The notes beneath the pieces were generated by a model. It was not told where the DNA came from and ran no database searches. It was given only the letters and a program-made list of their open reading frames with translations. A program made the translations under genes and the position numbers. Shown here one piece after another: positions 1-14,779 of a stretch of 64,000 nucleotides of DNA. The first letter of the stretch is position 1. The number at the start of each line of letters is the position of its first letter. The stretch comes from Taeniopygia guttata (lineage: Eukaryota; Chordata; Aves; Passeriformes; Estrildidae), in assembly GCF_048771995.1 (NCBI RefSeq), contig NC_133050.1:5840501-5904500 (forward strand). Reading direction: 5' to 3'.

Positions 1-3000
1 CTCTACCGACCCCTGCTTGACGCCTTCGTCATCGTGAGTGTGCCAGGGCTGTGCCCGGGCTGTGCCCCTGAGCTGTGACCCTGATATGTGACCCCCTGAG
101 CTGTGACCCTGAGATGTGACTCTGAGATGTGCCCCTCAAGCTGTGCACCCCGAGTTGTGCCCCCCAAATTGTGACCCCCCAAGCTGTGCTCCCCAAGGTA
201 TCCCCCTGAGCTGTGCCCCCCGAGCTGTGCCCCCCAAGTTGTGCCTTTCCCAGGCTGTGCCCCCCAAGCTGTGCCCCTCAGCTGTGTCTCCCAAGTTGTG
301 ACCCCCCAAGCTGTGCCCCCCAAGGTATCCCCCTGAGCTGTGCCCCATGAACTGTGCCTTTCCCAGGCTGTGCCCCTCAAGTTGTGCCCCCCAAGCTGTG
401 TCCCCCAAGGCATCCCCCTGAGCTGTGACCCCCAAGCTGTGCCTTTCCCAGGCTGTGCCCCCCAGGCTGTGCCCCCCAAGTTGTGACCCCCAGGCAATGA
501 CCCCTGAGCTGTGACCCCCAAGTTGTGACCCCCCAAGCTCTGCCCCCCAAGGTATCCCCCTGAGCTGTGCCCCCCAGGCTGTGCCACTCAGCTGTGTCTC
601 CCAAGCTGTGCCCCCTGACCTGTGCCCCCCGAGCTGTGCCTTTCCCGGGCTGTGCCCCCCAACCTGTGCCCCCCAACCTGTGCCTTTCCCAGGCTGTGCC
701 CCCCAAGGCATCCCCCTGAGCTGTGACCCCCGAGCTGTGACCCCAAGCTGTGCCCCCCAAGCTGTGCCTTTCCCAAGCTGTGCCCCCCAAGCTGTGCCCC
801 CCAAGGTATCCCCCTGGCTGTGCCCCCCAAGCTGTGCCCCCCAAGGTATCCCCCTGAGCTGTGCCCCCCGAGCTGTGCCCCATGAGCTGTGCCTCTCCCA
901 AGCTGTGCCCCCCAAGCTGTGCCCCCCAAGGTATCCCCCCAAGCTGTGCCCCCCAGGCTGTGCCCCCCAAGCTGTGCCCCCTCTATCTCCCTTCCCCACG
1001 CCGCCCCCTTCTCCCCGCAGGATTTCTTCACCGAGGACCTGTGGGCACAGCTGCCCGCAGCCTGGCAGCCCTCCCTGGCCGGTGCCACCCCCGAGCAGCT
1101 GGCCGGGCTGCTGGGGGGCCGTGGGGACACGGGGGTCGCCTGGCCCCTGTCCCTGCTGGCGTTTGCCGCCGCTGCCCGCGCCCTGGCACTGCCCCGGGGC
1201 TGCCCCCGAGGGTCCCCAAGGTACCCCCCGTGCCAGAGCCACCAGCTGCACCCGCTGCTGCGCCGCCACGTCAAGCCCAAAAAGCAGCACGAAATCCAGC
1301 GCCTGGGCAAGGTGGGTGCCCCTCCCTGTGCCCTGATGTTGGAATTTGTGGGTGTTGATGATTCCAAGATTGTAGAAAGTCTCTGTCTTTCTGCCCCGTT
1401 GCCAAAGAAGAAGCCATAATTCGTCTGTGCTGTTTTTAAGGTTGTTTATTCTGTTTATCTCTAACATGTTCTGCTGCCCTGCCGCAGCTCTGTCCTGCAG
1501 GGCAGCGTGTGGGGCTCTGCCCTCAGTGGGATGTTACAAACATTAAATACCAGAAACTACGTGTACTATATTTATAATAATGTGCTAATATTTATCATCT
1601 ACGTTGAACAGTGTGTCCCCAGCCTAAACTAATAGAAAAATGCTAACATTACTAAGAACATGGAGGTAAGGAAGAAGAAGGAGGAAGAAAAGGATCAGGC
1701 CCACTTTCTTTTATCTTAGAACTTTTGACTCCCCTGTACAAAGTAAAACCCCCCTGTACAGGTGTTAAAACCCCCCTGTATAATACTAAAAAATTTTACC
1801 CTCTAATTTGTGACTACTTTTACTATACCATCTAACCCTCTGTGACTGCTTGTTCCACCTTCAAAGTTGGTAATTCATTCTATGGTTTAAACTCAAAATC
1901 ACAGCTGTTTTCAGCTGCTTGCCAGGGTCTAAAGTGCTTCTGACTAAGGCTTGGAACCTCTGAAAATGTCTGAGGGACATTTTTTGAGTTCTGACACCCT
2001 GAGACCCCCCAGTGCCCCCCAAGACCCCCTAAGAGCCGCCTTTGCCCACAGCTGCTGCTCCGGCTGAGCCGCGCCACCGGCTGCCAGCGCGTGGTGGACG
2101 TGGGAGCGGGGCAGGTAAGGGTGGGGGGCACAGAGGGGTCTCGGGGTGTCACCCCCAGCTCAGCTGAGCTCCTGTCCCCTCTCAGGGTCACCTCTCCCGG
2201 TTCCTGGCCTTTGGGCTGGGCCTGGGGGTCACCGCAGTGGAGAGCGACGCCCGCCTGGTGGGCCTGGCCCGGCGCTTTGACCAGGAGCTGCTGCGGGAGC
2301 TGGGCAAAACCAGGGGGTCCCAGCCGTGCCCCCTCACCCCCCGCGCCCCCCAGCACCTCGCCGGCCGCCTGGACCCCGCAGCTCCCTGGGGGGAGTTCCT
2401 GCTGCCCCCCGAGCCACCAGGAGCCGGCCCCGCTGCCCGGAACCCGCTGGGGGGCCCGGGGGGCTCTGAGGACGGGGGGCTGGTGCTGCTGACGGGGCTC
2501 CACGCTTGTGGGGACCTCGGCCCGGCCCTGCTGTGCCACTTTGCCCGCAGCCCTGCCGTGGCTGCCGTGGCTTTGGTGGGCTGCTGCTACATGAAGCTGT
2601 CGACCACCCTGCAGCAGCAACCTGGTTACCCCCCTGGCTACCCGCTGAGCGCCTCGGTGGCAGCGTTACCGGGCCACCAGCTGTCCTACCGGGCACGGGA
2701 GGCAGCATGCCACGCGCTGGAGGAGTTCGAGGGGCGGCTGCTGGAGGGCAGTGCCCACCTGCGTGCCCACTGCTACCGCGCCGCCCTCGAGAGCCTGATC
2801 CGCGCCACCGACCCCGCCAAGAGGCACCTGGGCCTGCAGCCGGGCAGGAAGGCTCATGGCCTCAGCTTCCCCCAGTGAGTTTGGGCAGGGGGATCCTCTC
2901 CTGCGTCCCCCCTGGTGCTCCCCAGAGAGCTCTTTCTGGGAGATCTGCTGGCGCTCCCCGAGTTTGGGGATGGAGGAGCCGTTTCTGGGATGTCTCCTAC

Positions 3001-4022
3001 CCCCCGTGAGTTTGGGGAGAGAAAACCCTTTTCTGGAATTCTCCTTGTGAGTTTGGGGAGTGGAAAAACCCTTTTCTGGATTTCTCCTTGTGAGTTCGGG
3101 GAGTGGGGACACCCTCCTGGCCCTGCAGTGAATTTGTGGAGGGGGAACCCCCTTTTGGGACCCTCTTTGTGAGTGTGGGGAATGGGGTCAACCTCCTGTG
3201 CCCCTCCTGGCCCTGCAGTGAATTTGGGGAGGGGGAACCCCCTTTGTGAGTATGGGGAATAGGGCCAACCTCCTGTGCCCCTTCCTGGCCCTGCAGTGAA
3301 TTTGGGGAGGGGGAACCCCCTTTTGGGACCCTCTTTGTGAGTGAATGGGGTCAACCTCCTGTGCCCCTCCTGGCCCTGCAGTGAATTTGGGGAGGGGGAA
3401 CCTGCTTTTGGGACCCTCTTTGTGAGTGTGGGGAATGGGGTCAACCTCCTGTGCCCCTCCTGGCCCTGCAATGAGACTGGGGAAGGGCAGAACTCCCTTC
3501 TGGGACCCCCCTCAGGAATTTGGGGATGGGGGAGCCCTGCCTGGGACTCCCCTGCCCTCTTTTATGACAGATACGCCCAGCTGGGGCTGCCCCTGGCGGG
3601 GCTGGACCCAGCAGAGTTCCAGCTGGACTCGGGGGCTGTGAGGGCCATGCTGGAGCAGCAGCACAAGGTGGTGGCATTCTGCACCCTGGGGCAGCTCCTG
3701 GCACCTGTGGTGGAGACCCTCATCCTGCTCGACCGGCTGCTCTACCTGCGGGAGCAAGGTGGGCACAGGCGATCCTCCCCCCACTCATTTCCTCTCTCCC
3801 TGGACCCCTCTCTGCGTTCTCCCAACTCTGCTTTGCTTTTTTTTCCCAGGTTTTCACTGTGCCCTCGTGCCTCTCTTCAACCCTCGCTTCTCCCCGAGGA
3901 ACCTGGTGTTGGTGGCTGCACGGACCCCGCTGGCCACGGTGCTGGACAAGGACAGTGAGGATGAGGATGTGGAGGAAGCAGAGTCCTCCCAGGAGGAGCA
4001 GAGCTGCCACAACCCACAATAA
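1..4022 (+). CDS. METTL25B: METTL25B (RRNAD1) methyltransferase-like protein, 3' part of gene
   Basis: Six exons are visible: 1-33 (gene cut by the window edge), 1021-1311, 2052-2114, 2186-2874, 3571-3758 and 3850-4022. All junctions are GT-AG and phases agree. The product matches vertebrate RRNAD1/METTL25B from near its N terminus: KPKKQHEI, then the SAM-binding-like VVDVGAGQGHLSRF split across exons 3 and 4, LLTGLHACGDL, VGCCYMKLS, HCYRAALE, ETLILLDRLLYL and SPRNLVLVA. The family belongs to the methyltransferase fold; its substrate is not well established. The C-terminal tail (DSEDEDVEEAESSQEE) is acidic. Stop codon TAA is at 4020-4022. Introns 1 and 4 hold minisatellites and intron 2 a solo LTR. 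The gene converges on MRPL24. Identity is firm; the start codon lies outside the window. Confidence 0.95.
60..1000. repeat. METTL25B intron 1 minisatellite
   Basis: Almost the whole intron is a tandem array of degenerate 11-18 bp units built on GCTGTGCCCCCCAA, with variants carrying GGTATCCCCCT or CTTTCCCAG. It begins within about 30 bp of the splice donor at 34. Long open frames across it are repeat artefacts. Confidence 0.9.
1337..1996 (-). mobile_element. Solo LTR, family 1, copy 1 (endogenous retrovirus, ERVK-like)
   Basis: A 660-bp element with TG...CA ends in METTL25B intron 2, flanked by perfect 6-bp direct repeats CCCTGA (1331-1336 and 1997-2002). A 6-bp target duplication suggests a class II (ERVK-type) origin. 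The AATAAA lies on the minus strand, so the LTR reads antisense to the host gene. Three relatives occur at 17528, 27102 and 41597. It is a fossil solo LTR with no internal region. The intact duplication suggests moderate age. Confidence 0.85.
2990..3540. repeat. METTL25B intron 4 minisatellite with donor-like units
   Basis: Tandem units of roughly 45-110 bp combine TGTGAGTTTGGGGA-type segments, resembling the exon 4 donor (GTGAGTTTGGG at 2875), with CCTGGCCCTGCAGTGAATTTGG segments that look like acceptors. The array fills most of the intron between the donor at 2875 and the acceptor at 3570. Confidence 0.85.
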
Positions 4023-4023
4023 A
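4018..4023 (+). promoter_or_regulatory. METTL25B: METTL25B poly(A) signal overlapping the stop codon
   Basis: AATAAA at 4018-4023 contains the in-frame TAA stop (4020-4022), so the 3' UTR must be only a few tens of bases. No other hexamer is seen before the convergent MRPL24 3' end. Confidence 0.8.
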
Positions 4024-4136
4024 CTCGGGATTTTTACACTCTGGGGCTGGGTGAGAGTCAGAGCTGAACCAAAAGCGCCAAATCAGAGCCGCACCAAAAG
4101 CGCCACACGCTACAAACACAGCAAATCAAGGAGGGG

Positions 4137-4142
4137 TTTACT
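4137..4142 (-). promoter_or_regulatory. MRPL24: MRPL24 poly(A) signal (AGTAAA variant)
   Basis: Minus-strand AGTAAA about 30 bp after the stop codon at 4174. The predicted 3' ends of METTL25B (about 4040) and MRPL24 (about 4110-4125) lie within roughly 100 bp of each other. Confidence 0.55.
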
Positions 4143-4173
4143 GCAGAGCCCGGGGGGCTTCCAGCTCCCCCAG

Positions 4174-5794
4174 TTAATACCAGTATGATTTCTTAGCCCG
4201 CCGTGTCTCCACGATCCCCATGGCATCCATGATCTCCTCCTCGAACGTCTTCAGCGACGGCCGGTACGTCTTGGCCAGCGCGTCCTCCTTCGACGTGTCC
4301 TTGGGGCCATCTGTGGGGGCGAGGGGACAGCGCTGACCCCCTGTGTGTTCCCCCCACGTCCCCCCTGTCCCCGTCACCCCGCTCACCGATCCACTGCTCG
4401 GGCACGACGCCGTCCGGGCGCGGCTGCGGGGGCACGGGCAGGATGCGGCCGCTGCGCAGCGCCACGCGGACGCGCTCGCCCTCCTCCGTGTACCTCCACT
4501 GCACCTCCGTGGGCTGCCTGCGGGCACAGAGGCCTCAGGAAACAGCACAGAACACCCTCCAACCTCTGGTTAATGCAGCATTCTCCCTTTATTCCAGAGA
4601 ATACGAAAATTTTTATACACTTCTATAGTTTACAGTTTACAAACGCACTCTGATTAGCACACTAACATTATTTACCTTTACCTTTTCACACTGCAGCTCT
4701 ACCCTAATTCACACTCTGATACCTCATTGCTTTGTAGCAACCTTAACATAATTTCTGACTGCACCACTGTGGTTTTCCCCGCCTCCACGCAGCCCCCCAA
4801 AGAATCCGACCAGCTCAGAGATATGGGGCTGTGAGGGGAGGAATACCAGGAGAGGGATAAATATTCAAAAGAGGCTCTTATCCCACGGTGTTGGAACAGC
4901 TCTGTTTATTCTGTGGTGTCCATGGAGAGCAAAAAAGAAAGAACAGGAAATCTCAGGGGTCTATATAGGTTTTGGGCAGGGTGGGCTTTCCTGGCTCTCC
5001 GTTGGGGCAGGAAGGAGGATCCAGGGGTTATCATGATCAGAGTCACAGGGTTTTGGGGGAAGGGGGGAAAAGGGTGTCCAGGAGCTCACCGTAACACACC
5101 ACAACTAAATTCTCACTGCATCAAAGGCTCCTTGGCCCCACCAAGGCCTAGTCTGAGGGGTAGCTCAATTCTCCCTCCAGATATAAATCATGCCCTCTCT
5201 CTCTCAGAAATTCTGTAACAACACGGGGGACAGGACTGAGCTGGGGGGTCCCCAAATCCTCACCGGTCCTCGGGGTCCACCAGGCAGACCTGGCTGAGCA
5301 GCAGCGGCGCCTCGCTGGCGATGTAACTCCCCGAGTATTTGGCCGTGCGGTTGACGTAGCGATAGTGCTGCGAGGGCACAGGGGGTCACGGGTGGCCCGT
5401 GGGCTCCTCGTGGCCTCCCCACAGCCCTCCCTGCTCCAGCCTCACCGTGTTCAGGCCTTCCACCACCACCCAGTTGCGGGCTCGCACCACCTGGCTGACC
5501 GTGCCCTGCTTGCCCGCGTCCTTCCCAGCCAGCACCTGCACCTGAGAGAGGGGCAGAGGTGGGACCCCAGCCCGGCCACCAGCCCGGGGGAGCCTGGGGA
5601 GGGGGCAGCCTCACCGTGTCACCCTTAAACACCTTCCAGTCCTCCTTGGCGATGGGTTCCACGAAAATCTTGCGGCGGCGCTGTCCCGGCGGGTTGCGGA
5701 GCCGGGCGGTCATGGAGTCGGGGGGCCAAGTGCCGTGCCGGTAGCCCGGGGGCAACCGGGGCCGTGCCGCGCTCAGCAGGGCAGAGAGACGCAT
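4174..5794 (-). CDS. MRPL24: Mitochondrial large-subunit ribosomal protein L24 (uL24m)
   Basis: Five coding exons on the minus strand: 5615-5794, 5446-5541, 5264-5367, 4387-4517 and 4174-4310, giving 215 residues (human 216). The N terminus [16 protein letters not shown] is a basic mitochondrial presequence. A KOW-type core follows ([30 protein letters not shown]), then [34 protein letters not shown] and a C terminus ending KKSYWY like human MRPL24. The protein binds 23S-like rRNA in the mitoribosome large subunit. A 5' UTR intron (5799-6603) leads to a non-coding first exon; the ATG at 5794 follows the acceptor by four bases. Intron 3 holds nested LTRs. Confidence 0.96.
4567..5220 (-). mobile_element. 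LTR-like element interrupted by a second LTR
   Basis: AT-rich DNA in MRPL24 intron 3 that reads as an LTR on the minus strand: it starts TGTTACAG at 5220, has a TATA-like TATAAAAA near 4610 and AATAAA near 4588, and ends near 4567. It is split by the LTR at 4768-5096. Outer boundaries are tentative because no clear target duplication was found. Confidence 0.45.
4768..5096 (-). mobile_element. Solo LTR, family 2, copy A (ERVK-like), nested
   Basis: A 329-bp LTR with TG...CA ends and perfect 6-bp direct repeats CACCAC (4762-4767 and 5097-5102). On the minus strand it has a TATA box (CCTATATAGACCCC near 4965) followed by AATAAA. It is closely similar to the LTR at 53351-53682. It sits inside the older LTR-like element 4567-5220, so the order of insertion is clear. 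Fossil, no internal region. Confidence 0.85.
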
Positions 5795-5918
5795 GGTGCT
5801 GCGGATTGGGGGTCAGGGGGGCTGTGGGGTCACTGGCCGGGTGCAGGGTCCGCCAGAGCCCCCCACAAATGGGGTCCCACAGATTCTCATCCCCCACGGG
5901 GCCTTTGGGGGATCCAGG

Positions 5919-6228
5919 TACACCCAGGTACATCCCTCACCGAGGTACATCCCTCACCCAGGTACATTCCTCACCCAGGTACATTCCTCACCCAGGTACA
6001 TCCCTCACCCAGGTACATCCAGGTACATCCCTCTCCCAGGTACATCCCTCACCCAGGTACATCCTTCACCCAGGTACATCCAGGTACATCCTTCACCCAG
6101 GTACACCCAGGTACATCCCTCACCCAGGTACATCCCTCACCCAGGTACATCCAGGTACATCCTTCACCCAGGTACATCCCTCTCCAGGTACATCCCTCAC
6201 CCAGGTACATCCCTCACCCATGGAGGGA
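5919..6228. repeat. 17-bp minisatellite in MRPL24 5' UTR intron
   Basis: About 18 tandem copies of ACATCCCTCACCCAGGT, some shortened to an ACATCCAGGT-type 10-mer. The rest of the intron to 6603 is C-rich single-copy sequence. Confidence 0.92.
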
Positions 6229-6603
6229 CCCAGGGATCCCACAGAGCACCCCCCCACCCCAAGGGGACGCAGATATCCTGCAAACCACCCAAAAGGGGAC
6301 CTGTGGAACCCCCCCAGCTCCACGAGGAATCACACGGACACCTTCCCCTTCCCCCACCCAAGGGGGAACACGGGAAGAGCACCCAGGGGTCCCGCAGAGC
6401 TCGTCCCCCCAAAAACCACGGGCAGAGCTTCCCCCACCCCAAAACCCCCCCAACCTCCCAAAGGGAACCCGCAGAGCACAGCCCTTCCACCCACCCCGCC
6501 GGGAAGGACCCCCAGAGGGCCCCAAAGCCCGGCAAACCCCGCCGGTAGCCCGGGAAGGGTCCGCAGATCCCGCCCGGGGGTCCCGCACCCCGACCCCGCT
6601 CAC

Positions 6604-6650
6604 CTGAGGGGCCGCACCGCTCCCGCGCTCCGGGGGGCGTGGCCAACCGC
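6604..6650 (-). other. MRPL24: MRPL24 non-coding first exon (5' UTR)
   Basis: Minus-strand GGCCCCTCAG followed by gtgagc at 6603 makes a strong donor; the matching acceptor (ccgcag) is at 5799-5801, four bases before the ATG. The upstream limit is uncertain and may be marked by the GC boxes (gggcgtgg) at 6637-6665. Confidence 0.6.
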
Positions 6651-6669
6651 GGTGGGCGTGGCCAACCGC

Positions 6670-6819
6670 GCGGGGCACGCCGGGAGTTGTGGTCCTAGCG
6701 CGGGGCAGTCCAGGAGTTGTGGTCCTAGCGCGGGGCACGCCGGGAGTTGTAGTCCCAGCGCGGGGCACGCCGGGAGTTGCGGTCCCAGCGCGGGGCACGC
6801 CGGGAGTTGTAGTTCCAGC
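6670..6819 (-). promoter_or_regulatory. Five-fold tandem ACTACAACTCCC promoter array (ZNF143/THAP11-type)
   Basis: Five exact-length 30-bp units, each with plus-strand CGGGAGTTGTAGTCC or a near variant, i.e. minus-strand ACTACAACTCCCGGCGTGCC. A sixth looser copy (GGGAGCTGTAGTCC) is near 6875. The motif closely resembles the ACTACAATTCCC promoter element bound by ZNF143/THAP11 (from memory). It lies just upstream of the MRPL24 first exon. Confidence 0.75.
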
Positions 6820-6869
6820 GCCCCACCGGCCCCTAGGCCCCGCCGCAGCCCCGGCCCACGGTGAGCGGC

Positions 6870-7110
6870 CGCCGGGAGCTGTAGTCCGGCCGCGGCTCCA
6901 TCTTCTGCTGCTGCCCTCCCCGTCCCCGCGGCTGGCCCAGGGGCAGGGGACGCGCTCCCCTGTCCCCTCTGCAGGGAGCTGGGCACGGCCAACTAGGCCC
7001 GGCTGGCCTCTCCTGTGTGGGTTGGGTGTGTGGGGCAGAGTGGGCAAGAATGGTCACGGCCTGAGTCTGGCACAGCTCAAGAGTGTTTGGAGACGGCCCT
7101 CAGGCACAGG
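6870..7110. other. Flank between MRPL24 promoter and CR1-derived array
   Basis: CpG-rich promoter DNA grading into ordinary sequence. No coding exon was recognised. Confidence 0.4.
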
Positions 7111-7119
7111 ATGTGATTT

Positions 7120-8010
7120 TGGGGTGGCCAGAGCTGGACTTGATTATCCTGACAGGTCCCTTCCTGCTCACGATGTTCCGCTGTTCCATCCAACAGAGAA
7201 GCTGAGTGCTTGGACAAAGCTCTGGGACATTTGGGACATTGGGTTTGGGACATTTTGGGTTGTCCTGTGCAAGCCCCAGAACTGGACTCAATTCTTCCTG
7301 CTCAGGATATTTCACTATTCCATCCAGCAGAGAAGCTGAGTGCTTGGACAAAGCTCTAGGACATTTGGGACATTTGGGACATTGGGTTTGGGACATTTTG
7401 GGGCGTCCTGTGCAGGCCCCAGAACTGGACTTGATTATCCTGACGGGTTCCTTCCTGCTCAGGATATTCCACTATTCCAGCACAGAAGCTGAGTGCTTGG
7501 ACAAAGCTCTGGGACATTGGGTTTGGGACATTTTGGGGCGTCCTGTGCAGGCCCCAGAACTGGACTCAGTTCTTCCTGCTCAGGATGTTCCACTGTTCCA
7601 TCCAACAGAGAAGCTGAGTGCTTGGACAAAGCTCTAGGACATTTGGTTCATCTAGGACATTGGGTTTGGGACATTTTGGGGCGTCCTGTGCAGGCCCCAG
7701 AACTGGACTCAATTCCTCCTGCTCAGGATATTCCACTATTCCATCCAGCAGAGAAGCTGAGTGTTTATACAATTCTAGGATGTTAAAACTGGGAGCATTT
7801 TGGGGTGTCCTGTGCAGGCCCCAGAACTGGACTCGATTATCCTGATGGGTTCCTTCCTGCTCAGGATATTCCACTATTCCAGCACAGAAGCTGAGTGCTT
7901 GGACAAAGCTCTGGGACATTGGGTTTGGGGCATTTTGGGGTGTGCTGTGCAAGCCCAGAGCTCGCTGATCCCTGTGATCCCTTCCAGCTCAGGATATTCC
8001 ATAATTTCAT
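7120..8010 (+). repeat. Tandem array derived from a CR1 3' end
   Basis: Six to seven direct repeats of 125-153 bp (GCTGAGTGCTTGGAC anchors at 7201, 7335, 7488, 7613, 7755 and 7889). Each holds CTGGACT.GATTATCCTGA followed by CTTCCTGCTCAGGATATTCC, which resembles the plus-strand end of a CR1 LINE. A looser copy runs on to about 8140. Confidence 0.75.
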
Positions 8011-8282
8011 GATCCTAAAAGTCAAGGAGTGTTTAGACAATGCTTTTGGACGCTGGGATTTTGAGGTGTCATGTGCAGGGCTGAGATTAAGAGTTGATCC
8101 TTCTGTGTCCCGTCCAGCTCAGGGCATTCTCTGATTCTGTAGTTCCTATTTCAGCTCCCCTACAAAACCCTTCCCTGCCCCAGCCCCATCTCCCCCCACC
8201 CCAGAGCTGCCCCAAGGCTCCCAAAACCCCCACGCAGGGGGGTCCAGGCACTAACCCAGCTTTTAAAAAGGCAAGATTTGCT

Positions 8283-8288
8283 TTTATT
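8283..8288 (-). promoter_or_regulatory. HDGF: HDGF poly(A) signal
   Basis: Minus-strand AATAAA about 260 bp after the stop codon. The intervening 3' UTR contains a T-run on the plus strand at 8396-8407. Confidence 0.75.
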
Positions 8289-8547
8289 TCAAATCAACTG
8301 CTCGGCCCCGAGGAATCACCAATACAAAGCGTGTGCCCACGGCAGGGCAGGCACGGAGCGCTCGGGGTCAGTACCGGGCTGCTCTGCATTCCTCTTTTTT
8401 TTTTTTTGGTAGTTTTTTTCTCTTTTTTCTTTTGGAAATTTCCTTTTGGGGTGGTTTCTCTTGTCTGGAGCTCCTGACACGAGACGAGCCGGCGTGGGGC
8501 AGCACCCAGGAGCCAGAGGGGGAAGGATCAGCTCGCCAGGGAAGCCA

Positions 8548-14022
<5,475 letters not shown>

Positions 14023-14560
14023 CGTGGCTGGCGGCTCCTCCCGGGACCGGAGGAACGGGCGGCGGAGGGGAGGGGGGGGGGGGGAGGGAAGGGATGGGGG
14101 AGGGGAGGAGGGGGGTTAGGGATGAAGTTTGGGAGGCAAAACGCGGCGAGGCAGGGGATTAACTAAAAAAATGGGGAAAAAAAAAGGAAAACACCCCAAA
14201 AAAACCCAGCAACAACAAAAAAAATCCGAAGGGGGAGGCGCGGAGGCAGCGGCTGCTCTGCCCCCCCCCCCCCCCGGTCGGGGTCAGCGGCGGCGCGGCG
14301 CAGCGGCGGAGGGCCCGAGCCCCATGCGGTTGTTTGTGTTTGAAATTCAATTGCTCCCTCCCTCCGCCAACCCCCCCCACCCCCCCAACCACCCTTCCCC
14401 TTCCTCCTCCTCCTCCTCCTCCTCCTCCTCCTCCTCCTCCTCCTCCTCCTCCTCCTCCTCCTCCTGCTGCTGCCGCTGCCGGTCGATGCGCTCGGCGCTC
14501 GGCAGCGCTGCCTGGGCGCGCACACGCACCGCGCGCACCCGACAGGCCTAAAATAAAAAA
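14023..14560 (-). promoter_or_regulatory. HDGF: HDGF 5' flank with C-rich runs and (TCC)n
   Basis: GC-rich, CpG-containing DNA directly upstream of the HDGF start codon, with G-runs (14060-14120), a C-run near 14263-14275 and a perfect (TCC)n of about 21 units at 14401-14463. It probably holds the promoter and 5' UTR; the transcription start cannot be placed. Confidence 0.5.
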
Positions 14561-14779
14561 ACAACAAAAACAAAACCAAAAACAAACAAAAAAACCCCCA
14601 AAAACCCCCTCAAAAAAAACCAAAATGTGCCCGGCTGCACGTGGCCCTGGTGGGGGATGTGGGTGGTCACAGGGAGTATGGGCTGGGAGGAGGAATGGTG
14701 AGAATGGGGTGTTGGAGAGGGGAAAATGGGTGTAAAAAGAGAGGAAAAAGGTAAAGCCATGCAGAAGAAGTGTAAAACA

